Below are positions 7,809-16,737 of a DNA stretch of 17,443 bases, in pieces. Position numbers and translations under genes: made by a program. This DNA is from Verrucomicrobiota bacterium (GTDB lineage Bacteria > Verrucomicrobiota > Verrucomicrobiia > Verrucomicrobiales > DEV007), in contig JAHDCN010000029.1 of the NCBI GenBank assembly GCA_020629815.1, positions 1 through 17,443 on the forward strand. Reading direction: 5' to 3'. Below the pieces are notes generated by a model. It was not told the origin of the DNA, made no database searches, and saw only the letters and a list, made by a program, of their open reading frames with translations. How positions within the stretch are numbered: position 1 is the first letter of the stretch; each line of letters opens with the position of its first letter.

Positions 7809-9494
7809 ATGAAACGAACTGTCATCATTCTTTGTAGCTGCTTTTTTGTGTCCCAATTCGGCCATTCTTCCGAGCTCCAGGAAAGAGCCGATAAAACGCA
7901 CAAGAACGAACAGCAACCAAGCGAATGCGTGGCGCTGGGCCAATCTATTGGTGGAAAACGCGACTATGCTTTTGCGGGTGCGGTCCGAAAAGATGGACCC
8001 GCTCCGGACAAGGACACACTTTTCGAAATCGGATCAATCACCAAGGTATTCACAGGGATTCTGTTGGCCGAAACCGTTCGTGCGGGTAAGGCAAAATTCG
8101 ATGACCCGGTAGGGAAACATCTGCCGAAAGAAGCGGTCGGTGAAGACAGCCCTCTGCTTGATGTCGTAACGCTGGAGTCGCTGTCCATTCATGAATCAGG
8201 CTTGCCACGTCTACCTTCCGACCTGTTTACCGGAGCAGATCAAAACAATCCTTATGCTCATTACGACGCTGAGCGTTTGTATAAATATCTCAGCGAGTTC
8301 GACAAAGACGACCTCGAGAAACCCGGGGAAAACAGCTACTCGAACCTCGGTGTGGGACTACTTGGGCACACTCTTGGTTTGATTTGGGAAAAGCCCTATC
8401 CCGATCTGCTGAAGGAGAAAATCTTTAATCCGCTTGGGATGAAGAATTCCTATGTTCAGAAAACGGCGGATCACATTCCAGCCGAAGCCCGCAAGCGATT
8501 TGCGACTGGGCACAATGGAGGTGAAGCAGTGAGCTATTGGGAAATCGACGCTCTCGCACCGGCCGGAGCAATCGTTTCCTCTGCGGAAGATATGCTGATC
8601 TTCGGCGAAGCCGTCCTGGAGTTGAGCGATGTCCCCGAAGAGCTGCGCGCTTCGATTCGGGAATCATTGAAAACACGATCTGCCAAGCAAGCTCTGGGTT
8701 GGTTTCGAAATAAGGACGAAGCCAGTCACGGAGGTGGCACAGGTGGTTTTCGTACCCTTCTGAAAGTGAATCTGGCTGATAAATCCGTCGCGATTGACTT
8801 GAAGAACAGCGCCGGGGAAAAGCAGGAAATGAAGTCGGAAGGCGACTTCTCCGCTCTGGAAGGTTTTTGGCAGGGCACGTTGGACGTCGGTGCACGTAAA
8901 CTGCGATTGGTGCGCTACATTTCCGCCAATGGCGAAGTGACTTCTTTCAGTATCGATCAGGGCTGTCCCTGGACACACGCCACCAAAACAGAGCACCGTC
9001 CTGACGGCACGGTCGCATTCAGTTTTCCGAGTATCGGTGGGCGCTACGAGGGAAAAGTGAACGGTGACAATATGACCGGCACCTGGTCTCAGGGTAGCGA
9101 GTTGCCGCTAAACATGAAGCGCTCCGCTGGAATGCCTGATATCCTGAAAAAAGGTATCGGGAAAAGGTTCACCGGTGATCTGAAACCTCTGGCGGGATAC
9201 TGGAGCGGATACCTCGGAGGCAGGGAAGGCCTATTCGTTTACGTCAGAGTGAAAAACCTTGGCGGAGCCGTAATTGCCGATCTCTTCAGTCCCGACCAAC
9301 ATCCCGCTCCCATCATGGTGACCAAAGCTTCGGTGACTGATAAAGAAGTATTCGTTGGGGTGGAATCAATTACCGGTGGATTCAAAGGCACCTGGAATCC
9401 GGAGAAAAAAACAATCAACGGCAAGTGGACTCAGTTCACCAACGCTCAAGACCTCGAGCTGAAGTGGTCAGCTGAAGTTCCGGAGCGGGAGTAG
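7809..9494 (+). CDS. Exported serine beta-lactamase-like hydrolase with duplicated C-terminal domain
   Basis: From the ATG at 7809 the protein has 561 residues and a signal peptide (MKRTVIILCSCFFVSQFGHSS); a TTG start 43 codons upstream would place the signal internally and is rejected. The catalytic domain (about 40-335) is of the class C beta-lactamase/penicillin-binding family: S76-I-T-K79 (nucleophile and lysine), Y177-S-N179, and H307-G-G in place of KTG. This HGG variant is common in esterases and peptidases of the family, so drug resistance is not implied. The C-terminal region (about 345-561) holds two related segments, LEGFWQGTLDVG...(from 350) and LAGYWSGYLGG...(about 487 on), each ending with a GKV/GTW-type beta region, suggesting two tandem beta-barrels. 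The gene is monocistronic and convergent with the heme protein gene. Confidence 0.85.
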   Translation: MKRTVIILCSCFFVSQFGHSSELQERADKTHKNEQQPSECVALGQSIGGKRDYAFAGAVRKDGPAPDKDTLFEIGSITKVFTGILLAETVRAGKAKFDDPVGKHLPKEAVGEDSPLLDVVTLESLSIHESGLPRLPSDLFTGADQNNPYAHYDAERLYKYLSEFDKDDLEKPGENSYSNLGVGLLGHTLGLIWEKPYPDLLKEKIFNPLGMKNSYVQKTADHIPAEARKRFATGHNGGEAVSYWEIDALAPAGAIVSSAEDMLIFGEAVLELSDVPEELRASIRESLKTRSAKQALGWFRNKDEASHGGGTGGFRTLLKVNLADKSVAIDLKNSAGEKQEMKSEGDFSALEGFWQGTLDVGARKLRLVRYISANGEVTSFSIDQGCPWTHATKTEHRPDGTVAFSFPSIGGRYEGKVNGDNMTGTWSQGSELPLNMKRSAGMPDILKKGIGKRFTGDLKPLAGYWSGYLGGREGLFVYVRVKNLGGAVIADLFSPDQHPAPIMVTKASVTDKEVFVGVESITGGFKGTWNPEKKTINGKWTQFTNAQDLELKWSAEVPERE

Positions 9495-9512
9495 TGAGGA
9501 TTCTTTCGACCG

Positions 9513-11624
9513 CTACTTTTTCAGCTCAGCTTCGGTCCACGGCAAGGCTCGGCCTTCGTGTTCTTTCCGATACGCGGCCACATCCTCGGGAGTAATCTGC
9601 TTTGATTGATTACCCCAGGCGCTGCGCACATAAGTCAGGGTGGCGGCCATCTGATCATCGGTTAGGAACGAATGCGGTGGCATAATCGGTGGCACGCCGG
9701 TCACCGGCTTGCCATTCACACTGATTGGTCCGCTAAGACCTTTCATCGCTACCGCCAGAAGACGATCATCGGAAACCCAATCGCTTTTCACCAAACCGGG
9801 CGCAAGGCTTTCCAGTCCCTTACCGTGCGGCTGGTGACACGCGGCGCAGTATTGGCCATAGACCACTCGTCCCTGCTGATACACTTTGCTCAGCTTCTTA
9901 TCCTTCTTCACCCAGTCCGGTTCTTTATCCTTGTAGATCGAAGCGAACCGATCCGGGTAACCTTTCTCCGCAATCGTTTTCGCGTAAGCGGAAAGAACGG
10001 GCGTGTCGCCATTGCCAATTTCCGCTGCTTTGGCTTTCAGTCCTTCGGGGAAAACGGTATTCACCGTAGAGGTCTCACCGGCAAGACGAAGCGCGGTCAT
10101 TTGGACGAACCACTCATCGCTGCCCAGGTTGTGCTCGATGATCTTCGAATCCAGACCTTTCATTCCCGCCAAAGTCCACATTGCGTGAGCCCGCCCGTGA
10201 GCATTACCGTTCATCGCCAGCTCAACGATTTCCGGTTGTAAATCCTGCATCTGCTCTTCGACGATGCGCTTCTGGGAATTCAAGCGCCACCAAAGTGTCG
10301 GGTGGGTGAGCCCCTGCACCAAATTATCCGGAGCGGCCTGCTTCTTGAAATTCTCCGGCACCACACGCCAGATACGACCTTTGCCAATATGCTTATCGAG
10401 CTCACGCTGAGCTGACTGATTGCGCAGGTAACTGGTGAGGAATTTCTTGTGCTGAATCACACCGCGATTCAAATCAACGATATAGAGGCAACCATCCGGT
10501 CCGAAAGATCCATTCACTGGACGAAAACGCTCGTCAGTCGATGCGAGAAACTCACGCTTGTCCCACTCTTTGTCATCATAGAGCAAGTGCTCATACTTCG
10601 TGGTCTTTGGCATCGGCGCGTCCGGACGAAATGCCCCGACTGTGTTGGTTCCCGGACTGAAACTAAACACCGTTCCCTCCCAATCTTCGCCAAACGCTCC
10701 ATGGCTGTGCACTGCCAGTCCACTGATCGAAGTCACTCCATTGATCCGGCCATCTTCCTGAATCATTCCCGGCTTGTAGGCACGGTTCATAGCCGTGTTG
10801 GTTCGAATCGCACGAACTTCGCGGCCCGGAGCTTTGGGTTCGCCATACTGACGATCATAAATCTCCGAGTCGGTGTAAAACCAGGCGCTGTTGGTATTGT
10901 GATACAAACGACCGAAGGCGTCCGTGCTCATGCCCCATTGGCCACGGCCTTTTGTCTCGGAGGTAATCACCTTCCCGCCCTGCCACATCAATCGACGCGA
11001 CGACTTGGAGTTGTACATCCAGTTGTCGATCGCGTAGTGCATGCCATTTTCTGCGTGCTCAATGTTTCCCGAAGCTGCTTCGGCAAACTTGATCAGCTCG
11101 GTGCGCTTGTCCGACTTCAAGTCGCCATCGGTGTCTTCACAGAAAAGTAGCTTCCCGTCGCCTGCAGCGATCAACGCTCCACCTTTCACAATACTCAGCG
11201 AGCGCGGGTTGATCAGATCATCCGCAAACGTGGTCGCAGTCTCCATTTTTCCATCGCCATCTTTGTCTTCGAGAATCACGACCCGGCTGTCTGCGACATT
11301 CTCGTCACTACCGTCGAGGTCCTTCATGTAGGTCTGGAATTCGCAAACCCATAATCTGCCCTTGTCATCGAACTCGGCAAAAACCGGATCCTTGATCAGC
11401 GGAGCCTCGGCGACCAACTCGACGCGAAATCCGGGAGCAATTTTGAAAGTTTCCAGCGTCTCTTTACCATCGAGGAAAGGAACTGGATCGGGTGCCCATT
11501 TTTTCCAGTTGGTGGACTTCAGCAGATCTTTCTCTTTCTCCTTGGTGTCTCCATTCTGGGAAAAACCGGATTCAGAAGATAAAATCAGCAGGGCAGCGAG
11601 AAAAAGGAAAGCTATTCGACTCAT
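9513..11624 (-). CDS. PVC-type heme-binding membrane-bound dehydrogenase-like protein with C-terminal cytochrome c
   Basis: The 703-residue protein starts with a signal peptide (MSRIAFLFLAALLILSSESGFS). Residues 60-425 form the family's beta-propeller-like dehydrogenase domain, with FAEFDDKGRLWVCEF, GLAVHSHG and GSFGPDGCLYIVDLNRG blocks. Two calcium-loop-like stretches occur, DKDGDGKME (120-128) and DTDGDLKSD (164-172). Residues 430-560 are helical, HEAT-like. The C-terminal cytochrome c has the heme motif CAACH (593-597) and a probable methionine ligand, M648, in PIMPPHSF. It should act in the periplasm, passing electrons from an oxidised substrate, perhaps a sugar, to the heme; the substrate is unknown. 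No Shine-Dalgarno sequence precedes the ATG. The ABC ATPase gene lies upstream on the same strand across 134 bp, so cotranscription is possible but not evident. Confidence 0.88.
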   Translation of the reverse strand: MSRIAFLFLAALLILSSESGFSQNGDTKEKEKDLLKSTNWKKWAPDPVPFLDGKETLETFKIAPGFRVELVAEAPLIKDPVFAEFDDKGRLWVCEFQTYMKDLDGSDENVADSRVVILEDKDGDGKMETATTFADDLINPRSLSIVKGGALIAAGDGKLLFCEDTDGDLKSDKRTELIKFAEAASGNIEHAENGMHYAIDNWMYNSKSSRRLMWQGGKVITSETKGRGQWGMSTDAFGRLYHNTNSAWFYTDSEIYDRQYGEPKAPGREVRAIRTNTAMNRAYKPGMIQEDGRINGVTSISGLAVHSHGAFGEDWEGTVFSFSPGTNTVGAFRPDAPMPKTTKYEHLLYDDKEWDKREFLASTDERFRPVNGSFGPDGCLYIVDLNRGVIQHKKFLTSYLRNQSAQRELDKHIGKGRIWRVVPENFKKQAAPDNLVQGLTHPTLWWRLNSQKRIVEEQMQDLQPEIVELAMNGNAHGRAHAMWTLAGMKGLDSKIIEHNLGSDEWFVQMTALRLAGETSTVNTVFPEGLKAKAAEIGNGDTPVLSAYAKTIAEKGYPDRFASIYKDKEPDWVKKDKKLSKVYQQGRVVYGQYCAACHQPHGKGLESLAPGLVKSDWVSDDRLLAVAMKGLSGPISVNGKPVTGVPPIMPPHSFLTDDQMAATLTYVRSAWGNQSKQITPEDVAAYRKEHEGRALPWTEAELKK

Positions 11625-11758
11625 ACGATATCTTACGTTACGCCAATGGCGGACGAAAAGGTCTGCCGTGCCCCCGCAAATAGCAAGCGACAGGCAGGCG
11701 CAATCTCGCGAGGTGTTTTTTGAATCGCCCCGGCACCGATAGTGATCCCCAGCCGACT

Positions 11759-12598
11759 TTACATCGGTGCGGACTTCGAGCGATCTTCCAGTTCTTCCTG
11801 AAAATAAAGGCGATAGCGAGCAAGCCTTGATCGAAGAAGCAAATCACTGCCAAACGCCTGCGACATACTGGCGGAATTCAGCGCACGTTTCTTTTCTCCG
11901 CGGGCGAGAACCTTGCCGTCTTTCAAAACGAGCGCATGAGTGATGGAAGGGAAAATTTCCTCCACATGGTGCGTCACCAAAATCATGTTCTTCACCGGGC
12001 CTGTCTGGGCCAGCTCTTCCATGAAGTGAAGAAACTGCTCCCGGGCGACCGGATCCAGACCGGCGCACGGTTCATCGAGAACCAACACTTTCATTCGCTG
12101 CACCATCAGAGCCCGCCCAATGAGCAGACGCTGACGTTCCCCCTGGGAAAGGTAGGCCCACGGCTGATCACGCAGGTGCTCGCATTTCACCTTCTTCAGA
12201 ATTTTTTCTGCCGCAGCGATAGTTTTCGGGTCCTGCTTGGTCCCCCAGGTATTAATCTGAGCATCGCGACCGGCGGCAACGATATCGATCGCCAGCTCGT
12301 CGAGATCAATCATCTGGGAAATGCTGCTGCTGACGAAACCAATACGCTTGCGCCAGTCATCCCAGCTTTGAGTCTTTGACTCCGTGGCATTGCCTCGTCC
12401 CGGCATCTGAACCGTACCCTCAGTCGGAGTGAGATAACCCATCAACACATTGAGCAGGGAAGTTTTTCCGGAGCCATTGCCTCCGACGACGACCCAGTTT
12501 TCGTTTTGATTTACCAACCAGGAGACATCTTCGAGGATTTGGATCTTATTCCTCCGGACGGAAATATCCTTCATCCAGAAAATTGGGGACTGAGACAT
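11759..12598 (-). CDS. ABC transporter-type ATP-binding protein (orphan)
   Basis: The 279-residue ATPase has all nucleotide-binding motifs: Walker A GGNGSGKT (39-46), a Q-loop-like region near FVSSSISQ (88-95), signature LSQGERQR (150-157), Walker B VLVLDEP (171-177) and the switch histidine in VTHH (208-211). The overall look resembles the YlmA/ModF-type ATPases of unknown partner. No permease or binding-protein gene is adjacent, so the partner must be encoded elsewhere or the protein may work without one. There is no signal peptide or membrane segment. The final 25 residues are charged and not part of the conserved domain. It is divergent from the Gfo/Idh/MocA gene with a 103-bp gap; the ATG lacks a Shine-Dalgarno sequence. 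Confidence 0.9.
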   Translation of the reverse strand: MSQSPIFWMKDISVRRNKIQILEDVSWLVNQNENWVVVGGNGSGKTSLLNVLMGYLTPTEGTVQMPGRGNATESKTQSWDDWRKRIGFVSSSISQMIDLDELAIDIVAAGRDAQINTWGTKQDPKTIAAAEKILKKVKCEHLRDQPWAYLSQGERQRLLIGRALMVQRMKVLVLDEPCAGLDPVAREQFLHFMEELAQTGPVKNMILVTHHVEEIFPSITHALVLKDGKVLARGEKKRALNSASMSQAFGSDLLLRSRLARYRLYFQEELEDRSKSAPM

Positions 12599-12701
12599 GA
12601 TACGATTTTTGTGCTTGTGAACGTAGTTGGAAAAACGAAAGAAGAAGCCATAGTGGAAGTCAAATTCTGAAGGGCCTCTCTTCGGTAAAATTTTTGGAAA
12701 A

Positions 12702-13700
12702 ATGACTCATCGAATTGGCGTTTTAGGACTGCATCACGATCACGTTTGGGGAAATCTCGAAGAATTGCAGCGAACCGGAAAGGCAGAAATCGTCGCTGCT
12801 GCCGACGAATACGCGACTTTGCGCGAAAAATTTTCCTCCGAATACGGTGCACCGGCTTATGAGTCGTATTCCGAGTTACTCGAAAAAGAAGACCTGACCG
12901 CTGTCTACGTTTTCGGTAGCAATCAACTCAGCGAAGACCTGACTGTGATGGCCTGTGAGCGCGGGCTTCCCTGTCTGGTGGAGAAACCAATGGCTTCAAC
13001 CGGAGCTGGTGCAGAGCGGATGCTGGAGGCAGCTCAGAAGAATGACGTGCCACTGATGATCAACTGGCCTTTCGCCTGGTGGCCGCAGCTCCGCCATGCC
13101 ATCGAGCTGGCACAAAGTGGAGCCATTGGGAAAATCTGGCAGGTGAAATACCGGGCAGCGCATCAGGGACCCGTGGAATTGGGGTGTTCTGAAGAATTCT
13201 GTGAATGGCTCTACGACGAAGAGCGAAACGGTGCCGGAGCACTGATGGATTACTGCTGCTACGGGGCCGTTCTGGCTCGCGTGCTACTGGGTCAGCCGGA
13301 GAAAGTCCACGGGATGAAGCTGCGCACCGGGCTCAAGCCGGACCTTTCACTGGAGGACAACGCCATCCTGATTTTGCAATATGCCGATGCCATGGCAACC
13401 ACCGAAGCCAGCTGGACCCAGATCGGCAAGCTGACCTCTTATGGGACAATGATTTATGGGAGCGAAGGCACGCTGGTCGTCGATCCGGAGCACGGCGGAC
13501 AGCTGCGTATCGCTACTCCGGATCAAGAGTATGGAACCGAGGTCGAAATCCCGGAGTTTCCGGACCATTTGGAAACCGCCAGCACGCACTTTATCGCTTT
13601 GTTGGAAAATCCCGATTTGGAAGTGCACCCGCTTTGCTGTCCGGCGAATGGCCGCGATGCCCAACAGATTCTCCAAGAAGGGCTGGATGCCGCCCGTTAA
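12702..13700 (+). CDS. Gfo/Idh/MocA-family oxidoreductase, atypical active site
   Basis: The 332-residue protein has the two-domain plan of the family: N-terminal Rossmann fold, then a beta-sheet domain. The EKP motif with the catalytic lysine is present (VEKPMA, K95). The dinucleotide loop reads GVLGLHHDHVWG (6-17) instead of the usual GxGxxA/G. The D-x-x-x-H catalytic pair of the family is changed: GALMDYCCYGA has D183 but Tyr187 where His is expected. It probably oxidises or reduces a sugar or cyclitol with NAD(P), but catalysis may differ. There is no signal peptide. A GGA lies 4-5 nt before the ATG, too close for a convincing ribosome site. The next gene starts 7 bp after the stop, so the two are likely one operon. 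Confidence 0.88.
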   Translation: MTHRIGVLGLHHDHVWGNLEELQRTGKAEIVAAADEYATLREKFSSEYGAPAYESYSELLEKEDLTAVYVFGSNQLSEDLTVMACERGLPCLVEKPMASTGAGAERMLEAAQKNDVPLMINWPFAWWPQLRHAIELAQSGAIGKIWQVKYRAAHQGPVELGCSEEFCEWLYDEERNGAGALMDYCCYGAVLARVLLGQPEKVHGMKLRTGLKPDLSLEDNAILILQYADAMATTEASWTQIGKLTSYGTMIYGSEGTLVVDPEHGGQLRIATPDQEYGTEVEIPEFPDHLETASTHFIALLENPDLEVHPLCCPANGRDAQQILQEGLDAAR

Positions 13701-13707
13701 CAATTCG

Positions 13708-14115
13708 ATGAAAGCACTTTTCCTTTCCCTCCTGGTTGTTGCCATTTCCCCGGTGATGAAAGCCGACTGGATCGAACCGATCATCGCCTTCAAAGAGGCT
13801 CAGCCCCGGGATGCCAAGATTTTTGACACCAATCGCGACAAGCTACCTATCGTGATCAAAACCAGTCTGGGTCTGAGAAAATATCTGGATGAAAAAACGG
13901 CAAAAGCGATAGCGAAGAGCGTCGATTTCAGCGAGCAACACGTTTTGGTGTTTGCGTGGAAAGGCTCGGGACGTGACAAGATCGAGTACGAAGTCGCCGA
14001 GTCCTATCCGGAACAGATTGGCTTCCGCTATCAACGTGGTCGAACCAAAGACTTGCGTCGCCACCTGCGGGTGTTTGCCGTTCGCAAGAACGTTCGCTGG
14101 AAGTCCGATATTTGA
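13708..14115 (+). CDS. Small exported protein of unknown function
   Basis: The 135-residue protein begins with a probable signal peptide (MKALFLSLLVVAISPVMKA), which fixes the ATG at 13708 although the frame is open further upstream within the preceding gene. The mature part is basic and predicted mixed alpha/beta: KTSLGLRKYLDEKTAKAIAKSVDF, then strands HVLVFAWKGSG, KIEYEV, IGFRYQRGRT and RVFAVRKNVRW. I do not recognise a named family. It starts 7 bp after the oxidoreductase stop, so both are probably on the same transcript. The end is 4 bp from the stop of the convergent gene. Confidence 0.75.
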   Translation: MKALFLSLLVVAISPVMKADWIEPIIAFKEAQPRDAKIFDTNRDKLPIVIKTSLGLRKYLDEKTAKAIAKSVDFSEQHVLVFAWKGSGRDKIEYEVAESYPEQIGFRYQRGRTKDLRRHLRVFAVRKNVRWKSDI

Positions 14116-14119
14116 TCAA

Positions 14120-15409
14120 TCACCAATCCAGTTTTTCCGCCGCGAGAACGTCCTGCAACGGAATCAACTTCCCGGTCGGTGCGTAGTCGCCGATGAACTT
14201 GGTGCCCCGCTGACCTTCTGCCGGTTTGGAGTGATCAATAGTCGGGACCTTGTCGTTGCCATTGGCGAAATCGGCTCTCGGAATCATGTGGCGATACACC
14301 AGCAGCATTTTCTCGTGCACCTTCCAGGGCATGTAATTGTAGACCATCTGTTTTGCTTTCTTGCGCAGCGCATCCGAGTCATCACCAATCATCACCCGGG
14401 CGATTCCGTCTTCACCGATCAAAAAGTCGCGATCGATGATGGTGCCATGGTTGTAGGTGATGTCGTCACCCTGACTCAGGGAAAAATATCTCACCGGTGA
14501 GGTTGGATAGTCCTTTGCCGAAGCCGGGAATTGAGGCGCACGAAACTTCACCACAAGGACATCGTCGTTTTTCCGGATCACCGGAATCACCAGGTAGTGA
14601 TTGTCTTTGTTCGGATAGGTTCCGCTGGTGTTGAAGTTGTAGGATTCCAAAATCCCGCCCGGTTGAAAATAGCGAAACGCAGGAGCGACCACTTGTTTGC
14701 AAACCAGCTCCTTTACTGACAGAGAATCGCCCTGCTGACGCTTGTGAATCATTTCGATAACAGCTTCAGGATTCTTCTCGGCTTTGCCGGCCATCTCTTT
14801 AAACATCGGCAGCAGGTATTTCTGGATCTCCACTTTCGAAACCTTCGGCGCCTGCGCACTGGGGGCACCCGCTGTGACTTCGCCAGTCTCGGAATTCAGA
14901 GTCGAGATCACCGGCAGAGGGCGATTACCCTTTTGGTCTTTTTCGGAAACATAGAACCGCAGCAGGAACGAAACGTTTTGCACCGAGTCCGGAAAGTTCA
15001 GCACGTTTTTCAAATCGCTCTTCGCACCCTCGGGAAGAATATCGATCGTGTAGCTGCTCTTGCCTTCGGAATCCGACTTGCCCTTGAAAGGATTGATCCC
15101 TCCCTCGTCCGGAACCAGGTCATAATCCGAAAAGCTACCCAGCGTCATCTTGGTATCGTCGTTGTAAACGTTGAAGCTGAAGTAGCGGGCGTCAGGAAAC
15201 TCGCCGGTGACGCGAACGCCATTCGGGTCGCCCGGGTTGCGCTTCCAGCCATGACGCCAGTAGATCGCTACCGAATCCGGTAGATACAGAACCGAGGGAT
15301 CACGTCCATCAAAAGGCGGGTCCCAGGTTTTACTTTGCTCTGCTACAGCAGAGTTCCAGACACTGGAGCCTGTCAGCAAAATGATCAGAATTGTTCGAAG
15401 CAGTTTCAT
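14120..15409 (-). CDS. Exported protein of unknown function with two similar halves
   Basis: The 429-residue protein has a signal peptide (MKLLRTILIILLTGSSVWNSAVA). I see no catalytic motif. The N-terminal half contains DARYFSFNVYND followed by LGSFSDYDLVPDEGG, and the C-terminal half contains VRYFSLSQGDD followed by GTIIDRDFLIGEDG, so the protein seems to be made of two copies of one fold. The pattern recalls DUF1214-type domains, but this is only a resemblance. A helical linker (about 195-235) lies between. It follows the MscS-type channel gene on the same strand with a 21-nt spacer and no Shine-Dalgarno sequence, so the two are probably cotranscribed. Confidence 0.78.
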   Translation of the reverse strand: MKLLRTILIILLTGSSVWNSAVAEQSKTWDPPFDGRDPSVLYLPDSVAIYWRHGWKRNPGDPNGVRVTGEFPDARYFSFNVYNDDTKMTLGSFSDYDLVPDEGGINPFKGKSDSEGKSSYTIDILPEGAKSDLKNVLNFPDSVQNVSFLLRFYVSEKDQKGNRPLPVISTLNSETGEVTAGAPSAQAPKVSKVEIQKYLLPMFKEMAGKAEKNPEAVIEMIHKRQQGDSLSVKELVCKQVVAPAFRYFQPGGILESYNFNTSGTYPNKDNHYLVIPVIRKNDDVLVVKFRAPQFPASAKDYPTSPVRYFSLSQGDDITYNHGTIIDRDFLIGEDGIARVMIGDDSDALRKKAKQMVYNYMPWKVHEKMLLVYRHMIPRADFANGNDKVPTIDHSKPAEGQRGTKFIGDYAPTGKLIPLQDVLAAEKLDW

Positions 15410-15430
15410 TGGTTGTTGTTGGTTTATTGA

Positions 15431-16726
15431 TTACTCAGCCGGTGGGAGGACCCGCATTTCCTGCTGAGGGAAAGGAATCGAAATACCGTGTTCCTGAAAA
15501 GCATCCCAGATCGCGAGCAGGACTTCACTGCGCACCCCCAGCACACCGTTTTCGGGATCGGTGATGGTGAAAACGAGTTTGAGGTTAATTGAGCTGTCGC
15601 CGAAATCCACCAGCAGGCAGCTCGGCTCCGAGTCGGGGCAGACTCGCGGGTTTTTCTTCATCACCTCTTTGCAGAGGCGGATCACTTGGCGAAGATCACT
15701 GTCGTAGGCCACGCCAACCTCCGCCCGCACATTGAACTTATTATTGCTGTGCGAATAGCTGAGCACCTCGCTGGTGATCAGTTCTTCATTTGGAATCAGA
15801 TGCTCCTCATTTCCTACCGACTGCACCGTCGTGTAGCGGGTGTTCAGCTGCGTCACCTGGCCGAACGATTCCCCGACTTTGATGAAGTCTCCGGGTTTCA
15901 CCGATTTCTCGATCAGCAAAATGATGCCACTGACGAAGTTGGAAATAATCTTCTGCGATCCGAAACCAACCGCGACCCCGAAGGCCCCGCTGAAAATCGC
16001 CAGGTGACTCAAGTCGACACCGATCAATTTCAAAACAGCGAGGCACGCCAGGCCAATCAGGCAGACCCGAACCACCTTGCTGAGCAAAACCCGGGACGAA
16101 CGCGAAATCGCAGAGGCAGACTGAATTCGTTGCTCGAAAAATCGGGACAACACCCCGGCGATCCAGAAGAGCCCTGAGAACAGAAAAATCCCACGCAACA
16201 CATCGCGCAGGGAGAGTCGAAAATCGCCTTTCTCGTAGGCCAGTAAATCCAGCGACTCCGCGACGGGTTGATGGATTTTCAAAATGTACGGAATCGCCCA
16301 CAGAATCAAACCCGTCAGTAACACCTGAATCCCCAGATGACCGCGGAACAGGCGAAACGTCAGCGCAAACAGGAACCAGGCACTGGCGAACAGGGCGACA
16401 GCGCGAAGAAAAATGCAGTGCGATCCCAACGCGGTTTCCGCTACATGAAAACTGGTCCACAGCAGAACCGTCGCCAGACCGGGAAAGACGATTGCCTTCG
16501 ATCCGGAAGAGGAAAGCTTGTCGCCAAACAACACTCGAACCAGACGCTGGTAACCTTTGGTAGCGATCAGCGAATGCGCAATCCACATCGCCAGAGCAAT
16601 ACAAAACACCCCGACACCAATCTGAATCCACCAGCTCCCCGTCTCGGTATCGGCGATGGTTTTACCCAACACCTCACGCCACTGTTGCAATACCTCCGGC
16701 AAGGAGGCAGCTGATTGCTCCTTCAT
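15431..16726 (-). CDS. MscS-family mechanosensitive channel
   Basis: From the ATG at 16726 the protein has 431 residues. This start is preferred over an upstream TTG because AGGA lies 7 nt before it. Hydrophobic segments at about 32-54, 80-96, 105-125, 132-150, 176-195 and 215-235 precede the pore-lining helix and MscS domain: IFSGAFGVAVGFGSQKIISN (244-263) and the EKSVKPGDFI hinge (273-282). The soluble cytoplasmic part carries TRYTTVQSVGNEEHLIPNEE (297-316), typical of the beta domain. The extra N-terminal helices place it among larger MscS-like (YnaI/MscK-like) channels, which release solutes on hypo-osmotic shock. It stands 110 bp downstream of lspA and 21 bp upstream of the exported protein gene, all on the minus strand. 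Confidence 0.92.
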   Translation of the reverse strand: MKEQSAASLPEVLQQWREVLGKTIADTETGSWWIQIGVGVFCIALAMWIAHSLIATKGYQRLVRVLFGDKLSSSGSKAIVFPGLATVLLWTSFHVAETALGSHCIFLRAVALFASAWFLFALTFRLFRGHLGIQVLLTGLILWAIPYILKIHQPVAESLDLLAYEKGDFRLSLRDVLRGIFLFSGLFWIAGVLSRFFEQRIQSASAISRSSRVLLSKVVRVCLIGLACLAVLKLIGVDLSHLAIFSGAFGVAVGFGSQKIISNFVSGIILLIEKSVKPGDFIKVGESFGQVTQLNTRYTTVQSVGNEEHLIPNEELITSEVLSYSHSNNKFNVRAEVGVAYDSDLRQVIRLCKEVMKKNPRVCPDSEPSCLLVDFGDSSINLKLVFTITDPENGVLGVRSEVLLAIWDAFQEHGISIPFPQQEMRVLPPAE

Positions 16727-16733
16727 AATTGGT

Positions 16734-16737
16734 TCCT
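16734..16737 (-). promoter_or_regulatory. Shine-Dalgarno AGGA of the MscS-family gene
   Basis: The minus strand reads TCAGGAACCAATTATG, placing AGGA 7 nt before the ATG at 16726. This supports that ATG over the in-frame TTG at 16753. It is one of the few recognisable ribosome sites in the window. Confidence 0.6.

Noticed and set aside
8034..8760. Antibiotic resistance role for the beta-lactamase-fold protein
   Set aside because: The HGG third motif and large C-terminal extension suit family esterases or peptidases; nothing in the sequence specifically indicates beta-lactam hydrolysis.
11640..11700. Hairpin-like GGCAGAC/GTCCGCC in the gap between the ABC ATPase and the heme protein gene
   Set aside because: One internal mismatch and no T tract, so neither a terminator nor a clear operator can be supported.
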